The position numbers and the translations under genes were made by a program. DNA of 64,000 bases from Asterias rubens. Lineage: Eukaryota; Echinodermata; Asteroidea; Forcipulatida; Asteriidae. The notes beneath the pieces were generated by a model that saw nothing but the letters and a program-made list of their open reading frames with translations, was not told where the DNA came from and searched no databases. Positions 60,501 to 64,000 of this stretch are shown here, piece after piece. The DNA lies in the NCBI RefSeq assembly GCF_902459465.1, contig NC_047062.1, positions 31,366,673-31,430,672 of the forward strand, read 5' to 3'. Within the stretch, counting starts at the first letter, position 1, and the number at the start of each line of letters is the position of its first letter.

Positions 60501-62140
60501 TAGTGACGTCATGCACCTGGGGCCAGCCCCCAAGTGACCCACTTCACAAGCAGGCCACTGGGGTGAGCCCCTGGAATGAGGTCAAAGCTATTCGAACACA
60601 CCGGGGGCAGACCGAGTCGACCCAGGGAAGCTAAACGAACGCTCCCAGTATGAAGCAGCAAGAGTAATTTGAACTTTACTTGGGAAGAACTTTAATTTTT
60701 GAGGTATTGCATGGTGAGGTATCAATGTGTCTTCATGCTCTGTCTGTCTGCAGGAGCCTGCAGTAAAGTTGAAATTCTCTAGATTCCTGCAGAAACAACA
60801 CCGACTTAAAATCCACACTCTTTATTATGTCCGCTGTGGTCTGAATCCGCTTTTATATTTTATAAGGATGTAATGACTTATTGATCGAGTGTTTAGCTAC
60901 AGTCTGTGTTCACGTCTTTCCACCGATATGTCTGTATTTTTCACTTGCAACACCATGCAAAACTTCAAAACTATATCTTTTTGATTGTTGACCACAGCCT
61001 CTCTCGCCACTTAATACTGAAAGGTGGGTATTTCCTTGCCTTGAAGTTGAGTGTGATATAAATGGTGTTAAGATGAGAAACCTTTTTTTTTCATTGACAA
61101 TTTTTTAGCCTGTGAGAAAGACTCTATCAGGCATTGAAAATTTATTGCATCAATTGCTATTTTTGGTGTCTTAATATTGTTTTAAGCTCATCTTGAAATA
61201 CTGAAACAGTTTCCTTCATTACAGAGAGTTATTGTAGCTGCACCTTGATAGAACTGGATACAAACAGTAGTATTACCAATTATTGTTCACCATCATTCTT
61301 TATGTCATTATGTTTGTTTATATACTTTGCATTATCTCTGCATTGAGAATGGTGTATCATGATCGGTACTACTTGACTATATGGCAGGTTAAGACCGCCC
61401 TCGCCAACGAACAGGAACAGGCTCAGAAACTTTCCACTGACCTGGACAAAGCCAACAGTACCATCGAGCAACTCCGCAAGTCCTCCAGCAGCTTGAAGGA
61501 CATTCTTCAGGAGGAGGTCAGGTCCCTCCAATCCTCCTCAGAGAAGCTCCAGACGGAACTGGCCGGCACCAAGCAAAGCCTTGAGACGGCTGAGCAGAGG
61601 TTTGCTCAGTCTTCGTCTCAGCTGCAGTCAGCTCAACAGGGGCTTCTCCAGTCCAAAGCTGAAGTCGAGGAGACCAAGAAGGAGCTTCTCCAATCCAAAT
61701 CAGAAGTCCAGGAGGCTCAGAAGCAGCTGCTCCAGTCAAGATCAGAAGTCGAGGAGGCTCAGCAGCAGTCCAGATCGGAAGTCGAGGAGGCCCAGAAGGA
61801 GTTGCTCAAGTCCAAATCAGAAGTGGAAGAGGCTCAGCAGAAATCCAGATCGGAAGTCCAGGAAGCTCAGCAGGGGCTTCTCCAGTCAAAATCGGAAGTC
61901 GAGGAGCTTCAGGCCAGCCTGGGGAGAACTCAAGAGTCTTTACAAGCAGCTACTAAGGAGAAGCAGGTTCTGGAGCTCACCATATCCTCACTGAGAGAAG
62001 ATGTGGAGGCGGCGAAGAAGGTGCCTGTAGAGACTGCCGAGTCGACAGAGACTGCCGAGTCGACAGGGACTGCCGAGTCGACAGGGACTGCCGAGTCGAC
62101 AGAAAGCAATGAGGAAGTACGAGTCACTCACTATGTGTAG
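35655..62140 (+). CDS. RRBP1: RRBP1/kinectin-like ER membrane coiled-coil protein, whole gene (18 coding exons)
   Basis: Coding exons join in frame as 35674-36538, 46647-46801, 47556-47625, 48121-48278, 48804-48946, 49411-49561, 49772-49996, 51197-51301, 51706-51857, 52152-52263, 53915-54010, 55765-55857, 56374-56454, 57955-58050, 58565-58657, 59440-59499, 60100-60315 and 61388-62140, total 3,624 nt or about 1,207 residues. All introns are GT-AG. The product has a short lumenal N-terminus, one membrane segment (residues about 11-34), a basic Lys/Pro/Ala/Gln-rich region and then almost continuous coiled coil. Motifs typical of vertebrate p180/kinectin are visible, such as LSNKEVQQLVEVLLNK, EKNWKAMEALAAAEK and CQHYKSVLSDTEGILNKLQ. 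In vertebrates these proteins sit in rough ER and bind ribosomes, microtubules or kinesin. The vertebrate NQGKKAEGAP-type decapeptide array is absent. Vertebrate RRBP1 and KTN1 are paralogues, and this may be the pre-duplication single gene, so the symbol names the family. Confidence 0.92.
37644..37926. mobile_element. MITE family D, copy 2 (split by family C)
   Basis: The left part GGATTTAACAAAGAGTCTTA and the right part CTAGTCTCATAACTAAGG to TCTTGTGAAATCGATCCC flank the family C insertion. Confidence 0.8.
37667..37836. mobile_element. MITE family C, copy 2, nested in a family D element
   Basis: AAGCCCGGTTCATACTTCCT to GGAAGTATGAACTGGGCTTT. The sequence on both sides belongs to one family D element. 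Confidence 0.88.
38288..38672. mobile_element. MITE family A, copy 9, in RRBP1 intron 1
   Basis: TTAA at both ends with clear terminal inverted repeats. Confidence 0.9.
39418..39807. mobile_element. MITE family B, third copy (left end trimmed)
   Basis: Starts at CGTTGCCTTGGATCGG, missing the outer few bases, and ends GTTCCTTTAA. Palindromic centre intact. Confidence 0.9.
40229..40392. mobile_element. Palindromic MITE family E
   Basis: AGATGGATTGCACTAAGCGT at the start matches the inverse of TTTAGTGCAATCCATCT at the end; the arms continue with CGACCGCCATATTTGATG and ATCAAATATGGCGGTTGATG. Confidence 0.88.
40476..40680. mobile_element. Dispersed repeat family H, copy 2
   Basis: Contains CAGGCCTGGAAAAACTTGGA, CATGGCCCCTGTTGCCCCTG and AAAATGGCCTTGCCCTCTCA, in inverse order to copy 1. 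Confidence 0.6.
41502..41885. mobile_element. MITE family A, variant copy 10
   Basis: Same subfamily as copy 2: the central AAGACTTCTAGCTAGAAGTC palindrome (about 41691) and a terminal AAACGTTTACCTTCCC. Confidence 0.8.
41885..41990. mobile_element. Dispersed repeat family H, fragment
   Basis: ACTTTTGAAGGGGCACCAAG to GTAATTCCAGACCTG matches the right part of copy 1. Confidence 0.55.
42052..42092. repeat. Hairpin AATCTGAGAAATGATTCA
   Basis: ATCTGAGAAATGATTCATG is inverted as GTGAATCGTTTCTCAGAT with one mismatch. A half-site TCGCTTCTCAGATT recurs at 63713. Confidence 0.7.
42850..43229. mobile_element. MITE family A, copy 11
   Basis: Starts TTAAAGACACTGGACACT; the 3' end is truncated just after AATAGTGTCCAA. 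Confidence 0.85.
44151..44538. mobile_element. MITE family A, copy 12
   Basis: TTAA at both ends, full length. Confidence 0.9.
44959..45454. mobile_element. Non-autonomous hAT- or P-type DNA transposon with 8-bp target duplication
   Basis: Perfect 29-bp terminal inverted repeats begin CATAGAGCTATATATATTGA. ATTAAACT directly flanks both ends (44951-44958 and 45455-45462). 496 bp, no transposase. An 8-bp duplication fits hAT or P superfamilies; the CA start is compatible with either. It sits in RRBP1 intron 1. Confidence 0.9.
46364..46538. mobile_element. MITE family D, copy 3
   Basis: CAATTTCACGAAACGCTAGG to AAGTGAAATCAACGGC, about 100 bp before RRBP1 coding exon 2. Confidence 0.82.
46647..46801 (+). 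CDS. RRBP1: RRBP1-like coding exon 2
   Basis: The acceptor is tttccatacag before 46647, with a second AG three bases later. The donor is GTCAAG then gtattg. It encodes residues 289-340, with the family motif LSNKEVQQLVEVLLNK at the start of the conserved coiled-coil part. It follows a 10.1-kb intron; no further exon was recognised there, but a small one could be missed. Exit phase 0. Confidence 0.92.
46846..47228. mobile_element. Dispersed repeat family H, copy 1
   Basis: GGCCTTGCCCTCTCAAA and its inverse, CCCTGGTCAT and GGGCACCAAGG blocks recur at 40476-40675 and 41885-41985. The ends CCAGGCCTGG and TTCCAGGCC suggest terminal inverted repeats. Confidence 0.6.
47229..47388. mobile_element. 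MITE family D, copy 4
   Basis: GTCGATTTCACAAAACTCTT to CTTTGTGAAATCGACCCC, in the intron before RRBP1 coding exon 3. Confidence 0.85.
47556..47625 (+). CDS. RRBP1: RRBP1-like coding exon 3
   Basis: The acceptor tttaatttcag ends at 47555 and the donor is CACAATG then gtaggt. It encodes ANQRDPMQAMKKQLQEKEQA and a few more residues, matching the vertebrate RRBP1 segment with DPVAVLKKQLEEKE. Exit phase 1. Confidence 0.9.
48121..48278 (+). CDS. RRBP1: RRBP1-like coding exon 4
   Basis: The acceptor gattatacag ends at 48120 and the donor is CAGCAG then gtagga. It encodes predicted residues about 364-416, a charged heptad-rich coiled coil (SSQKVKELRVELNQEKGSRL, then AREIEAFKVRMQQ) that aligns with vertebrate RRBP1. 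Exit phase 0. Confidence 0.92.
48312..48510. mobile_element. MITE family C, copy 3
   Basis: AAAGCCCGGTTCATACTCCA to GAAGTATGAACCGGGCTTCA, starting 34 bp inside the intron after RRBP1 coding exon 4. Confidence 0.88.
48547..48640. mobile_element. MITE family B, truncated copy
   Basis: AAAGGGACACGTTGCCTTGG through TTATAAAATGCACGGTTGGA only. Confidence 0.75.
48804..48946 (+). CDS. RRBP1: RRBP1-like coding exon 5
   Basis: The acceptor cttcattttag ends at 48803 and the donor is GCACAACA then gtaagt. It encodes coiled coil SHDGHARETQNLQTRIKQME through ALKQENARLKAEATRNAQ. Exit phase 2. Confidence 0.9.
49085..49375. repeat. Intronic minisatellite, about five units of 55-60 bp
   Basis: Units contain CACCATTTGGGCTCAAGC and GTGCACAATCGACTTAAGT, in the intron before RRBP1 coding exon 6, ending about 40 bp before the acceptor. 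Confidence 0.85.
49411..49561 (+). CDS. RRBP1: RRBP1-like coding exon 6
   Basis: I chose the acceptor cttacctcag (ending 49410) over the AG seven bases later because only the first keeps frame with exon 5 (CA plus C, then TTC CAG AAT GAA). The donor is GGACAG then gtgata. It encodes coiled coil with EMQKIKSQASNNESHMRQSE. Exit phase 0. Confidence 0.87.
49628..49702. mobile_element. MITE family A, truncated copy 13
   Basis: Only the first 75 bp of the element remain, inside the short intron between RRBP1 coding exons 6 and 7. Confidence 0.8.
49772..49996 (+). CDS. RRBP1: RRBP1-like coding exon 7
   Basis: The acceptor tttctccacag ends at 49771 and the donor is GTCAGG then gttagt. It encodes 75 residues including ALSKRLSEVSEELRKAESRF, which resembles the vertebrate LQKRLDEVSREL segment. 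Exit phase 0. Confidence 0.93.
50060..50145. repeat. Strong hairpin in an RRBP1 intron
   Basis: CTGGTCTAGCTAGCGATCAA pairs with TTGATCGCTAGCTAGACTGG around a short direct repeat GATCAAGTTTGA. Confidence 0.8.
50734..51128. mobile_element. MITE family A, copy 14
   Basis: TTAA at both ends, inside the intron between RRBP1 coding exons 7 and 8; full length. Confidence 0.9.
51197..51301 (+). CDS. RRBP1: RRBP1-like coding exon 8
   Basis: The acceptor tttgttag ends at 51196 and the donor is ATCAAG then gtatga. It encodes 35 coiled-coil residues beginning DAEKQKATLESVVNDSKGKL. Exit phase 0. Confidence 0.9.
51706..51857 (+). CDS. RRBP1: RRBP1-like coding exon 9
   Basis: The acceptor tatttgtgacag ends at 51705 and the donor is GAAAACAT then gtaagt. 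It encodes about 50 residues: coiled coil NLKDAKSSLASQLETKTKEL, then a Pro/Asn/Gly-containing break (EANKPNGNMAPEGSKEDTIS). Exit phase 2. Confidence 0.9.
51878..52060 (-). mobile_element. Degraded SINE (family 1) in an RRBP1 intron
   Basis: Shares AGAAGAGAAGATGATGAAGA and CAGTCAAGTAGGGACTGAAA with 28059-28146. The tRNA-like head has decayed. Confidence 0.6.
52152..52263 (+). CDS. RRBP1: RRBP1-like coding exon 10
   Basis: The acceptor tttgtcacag ends at 52151 and the donor is AATAAT then gtgagt. It encodes VNEKEKALATLQQQVSASKK and following coiled coil. Exit phase 0. Confidence 0.92.
53915..54010 (+). CDS. RRBP1: RRBP1-like coding exon 11 with the EKNWKAMEAL signature
   Basis: The acceptor tacgggcag ends at 53914 and the donor is CAGAAG then gtagtt. 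It encodes KLQEKNWKAMEALAAAEKTS, one of the best conserved stretches of p180/kinectin proteins, then SEKVSKAVTDQK. Exit phase 0. Confidence 0.95.
54743..55109. mobile_element. MITE family A-like element with distinct termini, copy 15
   Basis: Termini TTAAAGCCATTGGACCCT and its perfect inverse run at least 24 bp with TTAA at both ends. Internal sequence such as CTCCGATGACCGATTGAGCC relates it to family A. Confidence 0.85.
55426..55546 (+). CDS. RRBP1: Candidate alternative terminal exon of the RRBP1-like gene
   Basis: A good acceptor (tatttccatacag, ending 55425) opens a phase-0 frame that matches the phase leaving exon 11. It encodes VDMIKAKVKAVNNGFSSGYG and ten more residues, stops at TAA 55516-55518, and is followed by AATAAA at 55541. 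Used as a last exon it would give a truncated protein of about 774 residues lacking the distal coiled coil. An internal donor after 55455 (GCC then gtaaat) would also let it serve as a 10-residue in-frame cassette. Vertebrate homologues align best when it is skipped. Usage is inferred from signals only. Confidence 0.5.
55765..55857 (+). CDS. RRBP1: RRBP1-like coding exon 12
   Basis: The acceptor gtcgtttcag ends at 55764 and the donor is GGTCTT then gtaagt. It encodes EELNASLFKEQETSRKYLTK then IFPDISVKEGL, matching the LFPKVSV segment of kinectin. Exit phase 0. Confidence 0.93.
56374..56454 (+). CDS. RRBP1: RRBP1-like coding exon 13
   Basis: The acceptor cttgtaaacag ends at 56373 and the donor is TTGGAG then gtagga. 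It encodes AHKDWMSQFEKNALNYLAVQ, equivalent to the W-containing linker (YGEWLHGFEKKA) of kinectin. Exit phase 0. Confidence 0.92.
56590..56985. mobile_element. Diverged family A-like element, copy 16
   Basis: Shared order of internal blocks (ttggtaattg, cctcacttcatgtacccc, gtgcataaat) with terminal GGTGTACCCTCCC. The terminal inverted repeat is weak. Confidence 0.6.
56986..57954. other. Intronic sequence of unclear origin
   Basis: 57.2-57.86 kb is less AT-rich than its surroundings and has open frames on both strands (154 codons minus, 57398-57862; 62 codons plus). Words such as GGATGGCCATTTTAAGAAGA hint at an old mobile element internal region. No conserved domain was recognised. Confidence 0.3.
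57955..58050 (+). CDS. RRBP1: RRBP1-like coding exon 14
   Basis: The acceptor gattttgcag ends at 57954 and the donor is GATACG then gtgagt. It encodes coiled coil ending KLVSQCQHYKSVLSDT, corresponding to the CEKYKSVLAETE motif of kinectin. Exit phase 0. Confidence 0.94.
58106..58450 (+). mobile_element. tRNA-Leu/Ser-like SINE (family 2) in an RRBP1 intron
   Basis: The head GTGTTGTGGCCGAGCAAATA includes a class II tRNA-type box A. A box B-like GGTTTGAGTCCC follows about 60 nt later, then CATGACACTTTAGCAAGACA, the same order as in the minus-strand copy at 63270-63613. Confidence 0.75.
58565..58657 (+). CDS. RRBP1: RRBP1-like coding exon 15
   Basis: The acceptor tattttgcag ends at 58564 and the donor is GCCCAG then gtcagt. 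It encodes EGILNKLQSSVESEEKKWQD and KMSIKDTALAQ, closely matching kinectin EGILQKLQRSVEQEENKW. Exit phase 0. Confidence 0.95.
59277..59393. mobile_element. Small palindromic element (family F)
   Basis: CCTTTTTGAGATATGGCGGAC is inverted as GTCCGCCATACCTCAAAAAGG about 100 bp away, just before RRBP1 coding exon 16. Confidence 0.8.
59440..59499 (+). CDS. RRBP1: RRBP1-like coding exon 16
   Basis: The acceptor tttcctaacag ends at 59439 and the donor is AAAAAG then gtaatt. It encodes AKRELASVQEQQKDVEGLKK. Entry and exit phase 0, so it could be skipped without frameshift. Confidence 0.9.
59590..59760 (+). mobile_element. tRNA-derived SINE (family 4) in an RRBP1 intron
   Basis: CAGTGGTCTAGTATTAAGGC serves as box A and GTGGGTTTGAATCCCACC as box B (about 59646-59663). 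Related heads are at 19183-19250 and, more decayed, 21297-21375. Confidence 0.7.
60100..60315 (+). CDS. RRBP1: RRBP1-like coding exon 17
   Basis: The acceptor cgtctttccag ends at 60099 and the donor is CAAAAG then gtaacc. It encodes 72 coiled-coil residues including EKEALSAELEKAKTSISQME and the conserved CRELKDVQNQLRQLMEEL, like kinectin VRELKDLLTELQ. Exit phase 0. Confidence 0.94.
60402..60652. mobile_element. GC-rich palindromic element (family G)
   Basis: GTGCGTTCGATTAGCTTCCC and the inverse of GGGAAGCTAAACGAACGC frame about 250 bp with internal GGGGTGAGCCCCTG repeats, in the last RRBP1 intron. Confidence 0.85.
61388..62140 (+). CDS. RRBP1: RRBP1-like last coding exon with coiled-coil and AEST repeats
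   Basis: The acceptor ctatatggcag ends at 61387 and the stop TAG is at 62138-62140; 250 residues. It starts VKTALANEQEQAQKLSTDLD, like the kinectin LRTEQNERQKVAGDLHKA region. A block of about 11-12-residue repeats follows (type LLQSKSEVEEAQKE, encoded at about 61638-61915, seven to eight copies, two of them shortened). The tail has an 18-bp DNA repeat giving about four TAESTG-type units (62032-62101) and ends EEVRVTHYV. The repeats look like recent in-frame expansions. In vertebrates the end of this family is not repetitive in this way. Confidence 0.93.
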   Translation, partial: VKTALANEQEQAQKLSTDLDKANSTIEQLRKSSSSLKDILQEEVRSLQSSSEKLQTELAGTKQSLETAEQRFAQSSSQLQSAQQGLLQSKAEVEETKKELLQSKSEVQEAQKQLLQSRSEVEEAQQQSRSEVEEAQKELLKSKSEVEEAQQKSRSEVQEAQQGLLQSKSEVEELQASLGRTQESLQAATKEKQVLELTISSLREDVEAAKKVPVETAESTETAESTGTAESTGTAESTESNEEVRVTHYV

Positions 62141-62439
62141 TTCAGACTGGAAGAAGATAACATTTTGATCTCACAAGCTTTGATTCTATAAATCATCGAT
62201 TTTTGTTTTAACCCTCCATCCACTAATACCTGTTCTCACTTATATTTGTTCCTTTTACAGTAAACCCTCTCTGAGCATAACATCTTCATTCCCCCTGCCA
62301 ATAACTATTCTAAGAAGAATGGTTTTCCAGATCGAAATCTGATAATCCAAGTAGCCCTCCTTGGTTGCCATTTTTTACTGTGAATATGAATTTGTTGCAA
62401 AATTGTGCAAATTTTAGACAAACTTAACCGTGAGATGTA

Positions 62440-62720
62440 CACCATGTGCCTTCATCAAGTGCATTGTTGGCTTGTGCGTAAGGCGCTCACCTCTCACCAA
62501 GGTGACCCCGGTTCGATTCCCGGCCATGGCCATATGTGAGTTGAGTTGTGCGTTGGTTCTCTGCTGTGCGCAAGGGGTTTCCAGACTATCTGGTTTTCCT
62601 CCCTCGAGGAAAAAATTCAACACTTTCGATCTCTGGCTGTGTTCCGGTTCATAATGGGTTGATGTGGCTAGCTGCCAAAGGCGCCCTTGCATGCCTGCTT
62701 CTCGAACACTTTGTAGCCGC
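62440..62720 (+). mobile_element. tRNA-derived SINE (family 3) in the RRBP1 3' flank
   Basis: The tRNA-like head has GCGTAAGGCGCTCACCTCTC and box B CCGGTTCGATTCCCGG (62510-62523). The body includes GGTTTTCCTCCCTCGAGGAA and TTTCGATCTCTGGCTGTGTT and looks like a conserved-domain SINE body. Confidence 0.75.
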
Positions 62721-63269
62721 GTCCTTCGCAATTCAGCTCTTAGCTGTGAGTAAGGATGATTAGCCTATTATCTCGGAGTGGCTCTCATTACACACCAAGT
62801 TTGTCGCCAGGGTTTTCAAGCCCCCCCAAAAACACCTCCCTTGGTATGTTATGCTCAGAGTGGATACCTGTACTGGCATTGTCCAGATCTAACCCACTTC
62901 CGAACCCCCGAAAAGAATCTGATCTTGTGAACAATGAGTCTTTTTACCAGTCATCATGCTGTACAGTGTGCCAAGCATGTGTTCATTCTATATACACCAA
63001 CACACCCTCATCATTCATGTATGATTTTGAACTGTGTGTGTGTCGTACTGTTTGCATCTATTTTCTACAAGGGGAATCCCCCTTTTGCTTTTCACGAATC
63101 ATTCACTTTTTTAAGATGTTAAGATTCTTTTCTGTCTGTTTCTTTTCTCTGCAAGGGTTGAATTTTAATGTTCTTTGCTCTGGTAGGGTCATAGATTTGT
63201 ACATGTAGATACTCCACAAATGAATTATCATTTGATCTTACTTAGTGAGAAGCACCTGTGCCAGCTGAT

Positions 63270-63613
63270 ATAATTATAGTGCCTTCTTATATAGCGATCA
63301 AATCCGTGACACTCATGGCGCTTCAACATTATTACCCCTGGTCACTGGGCCTTAAATCATTACTTAAACCATCTCAGCTCCCTGGGGAGTATACAGCTTG
63401 TGCCGCCAAATATGTAGCGCACTAAGCTAATCAATCACAAGAACCGTCTCTGCCCTCGGAGGTACCCATTTACCTCTGGGTGGAGAGAAGCTTATGGTTA
63501 AGTGGGTTGCTCAAGGACACAAGTGTCACGACCGGGATTCGAACCCACACTGTGTGGAGCAGAAACACCAGAGCTTAAGTTCGGTGCTCTTATCCGCTCG
63601 GCCACAACACCCC
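63270..63613 (-). mobile_element. tRNA-Leu/Ser-like SINE (family 2), better preserved copy
   Basis: On the minus strand the head reads GTGTTGTGGCCGAGCGGATA, with a long variable-arm-like region and GGGTTCGAATCCCGGTCGTG as box B. The body continues to about 63270. The class II tRNA layout suggests a Leu or Ser tRNA ancestor. Confidence 0.8.
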
Positions 63614-64000
63614 TATGATAGTATAAACTGTTCATAGTATAAACTGTTTTGAGATAGGATTCCCTGTCGACATTTGTCACCCCAAAACATTTGGGAAACT
63701 ATTCATGTATAAATCGCTTCTCAGATTGACGAGGGCGGATATTGAATGCTGCGGCCAGAGATAGTAATAATAAAGACTTGTAATGCGTACATATCCACCC
63801 TGATGGGTGTTCAAGTCGCAGTAAAACCAACAAACAAAACGAAAGAAAACTAAATTATTCATTGACAACCTGTGACATAAGATATGTTTTGAGGAGAGAT
63901 TCGAACTTTGTGGTCCAAAGACGAAACGAGATGACGTTGGTACCCGCTGTCACCTCGCTAAATGTGGATGAATAAAACATTCTTGTGAAAATACCTGGAG

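Larger units (their letters stand above)
62141..64000 (+). other. RRBP1: 3' UTR / downstream region of the RRBP1-like gene
   Basis: No further coding frame convinces. The region contains two tRNA-derived SINEs (about 62440-62720 plus strand; about 63270-63613 minus strand) and AATAAA hexamers at about 63767 and 63971. Which polyadenylation site is used cannot be told; a site nearer the stop with a non-canonical signal is possible. Confidence 0.4.

Noticed and set aside
61581..61994. 137-codon plus-strand frame within the last RRBP1 exon
   Set aside because: Alternate frame of the repeated coiled-coil coding sequence; the in-phase frame matches the family.

Overview
The window is nuclear DNA from an animal. 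Genes are split by long introns with GT-AG junctions, intergenic DNA is AT-rich, and tandem repeats, MITEs and tRNA-derived SINEs are dense. The one large gene is an invertebrate homologue of the vertebrate ribosome-binding protein 1 (p180) / kinectin pair. Together with small single-exon secreted C-type lectins and short TTAA-flanked transposons repeated more than a dozen times, this suggests a marine deuterostome invertebrate. An echinoderm, perhaps a sea star, is my best guess; the assignment is inference.

Layout. 1-5,600: two tandem arrays (84-bp unit, 6 copies; 60-bp unit, about 66 copies). The 60-bp array is bracketed by two related exon-like blocks, one open (5378-5558) and one decayed (950-1131). 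5,588-7,720: a CR1/L2-type retrotransposon 3' end, then tandem duplications. 7,720-13,730: AT-rich DNA with nested duplications, a pair of opposed tRNA-like segments (11.2-11.4 kb) and a G-rich minisatellite. 13,730-22,000: MITEs, SINEs, and the first four members of a family of short minus-strand exon-like units with conserved splice signals. A fifth lies at 30,967-31,069.

22,570-29,600: a duplicated two-gene C-type lectin cassette on the plus strand. Each cassette has one intact secreted lectin (22898-23398 and 27282-27785) followed by one broken EPN-type lectin (23655-24159 and 28264-28775). Between the cassettes lies a stretch with about 11 copies of a GTCGCATTAC motif. The two cassettes give nearly empty-site comparisons for MITE insertions.

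33,590-62,140 and beyond: the RRBP1/kinectin-like gene on the plus strand. I could join 18 coding exons in frame (35674-62140) into a predicted protein of about 1,207 residues. It has an N-terminal membrane anchor, a Lys/Pro/Ala/Gln-rich basic segment with a 12-Gln run, and a long coiled coil. A non-coding first exon near 33.6 kb, an alternative terminal exon with its own stop and AATAAA (55426-55546) and a NAGNAG acceptor (46644-46649) are predicted. Introns hold many MITEs, SINEs, a minisatellite and a probable hAT- or P-type non-autonomous transposon with an 8-bp target duplication.

The RRBP1-like protein would act on the endoplasmic reticulum membrane and the lectins would be secreted; nothing in the sequence links them functionally. 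Exon borders were read by eye from splice consensus, phase continuity and family resemblance, not from transcripts.
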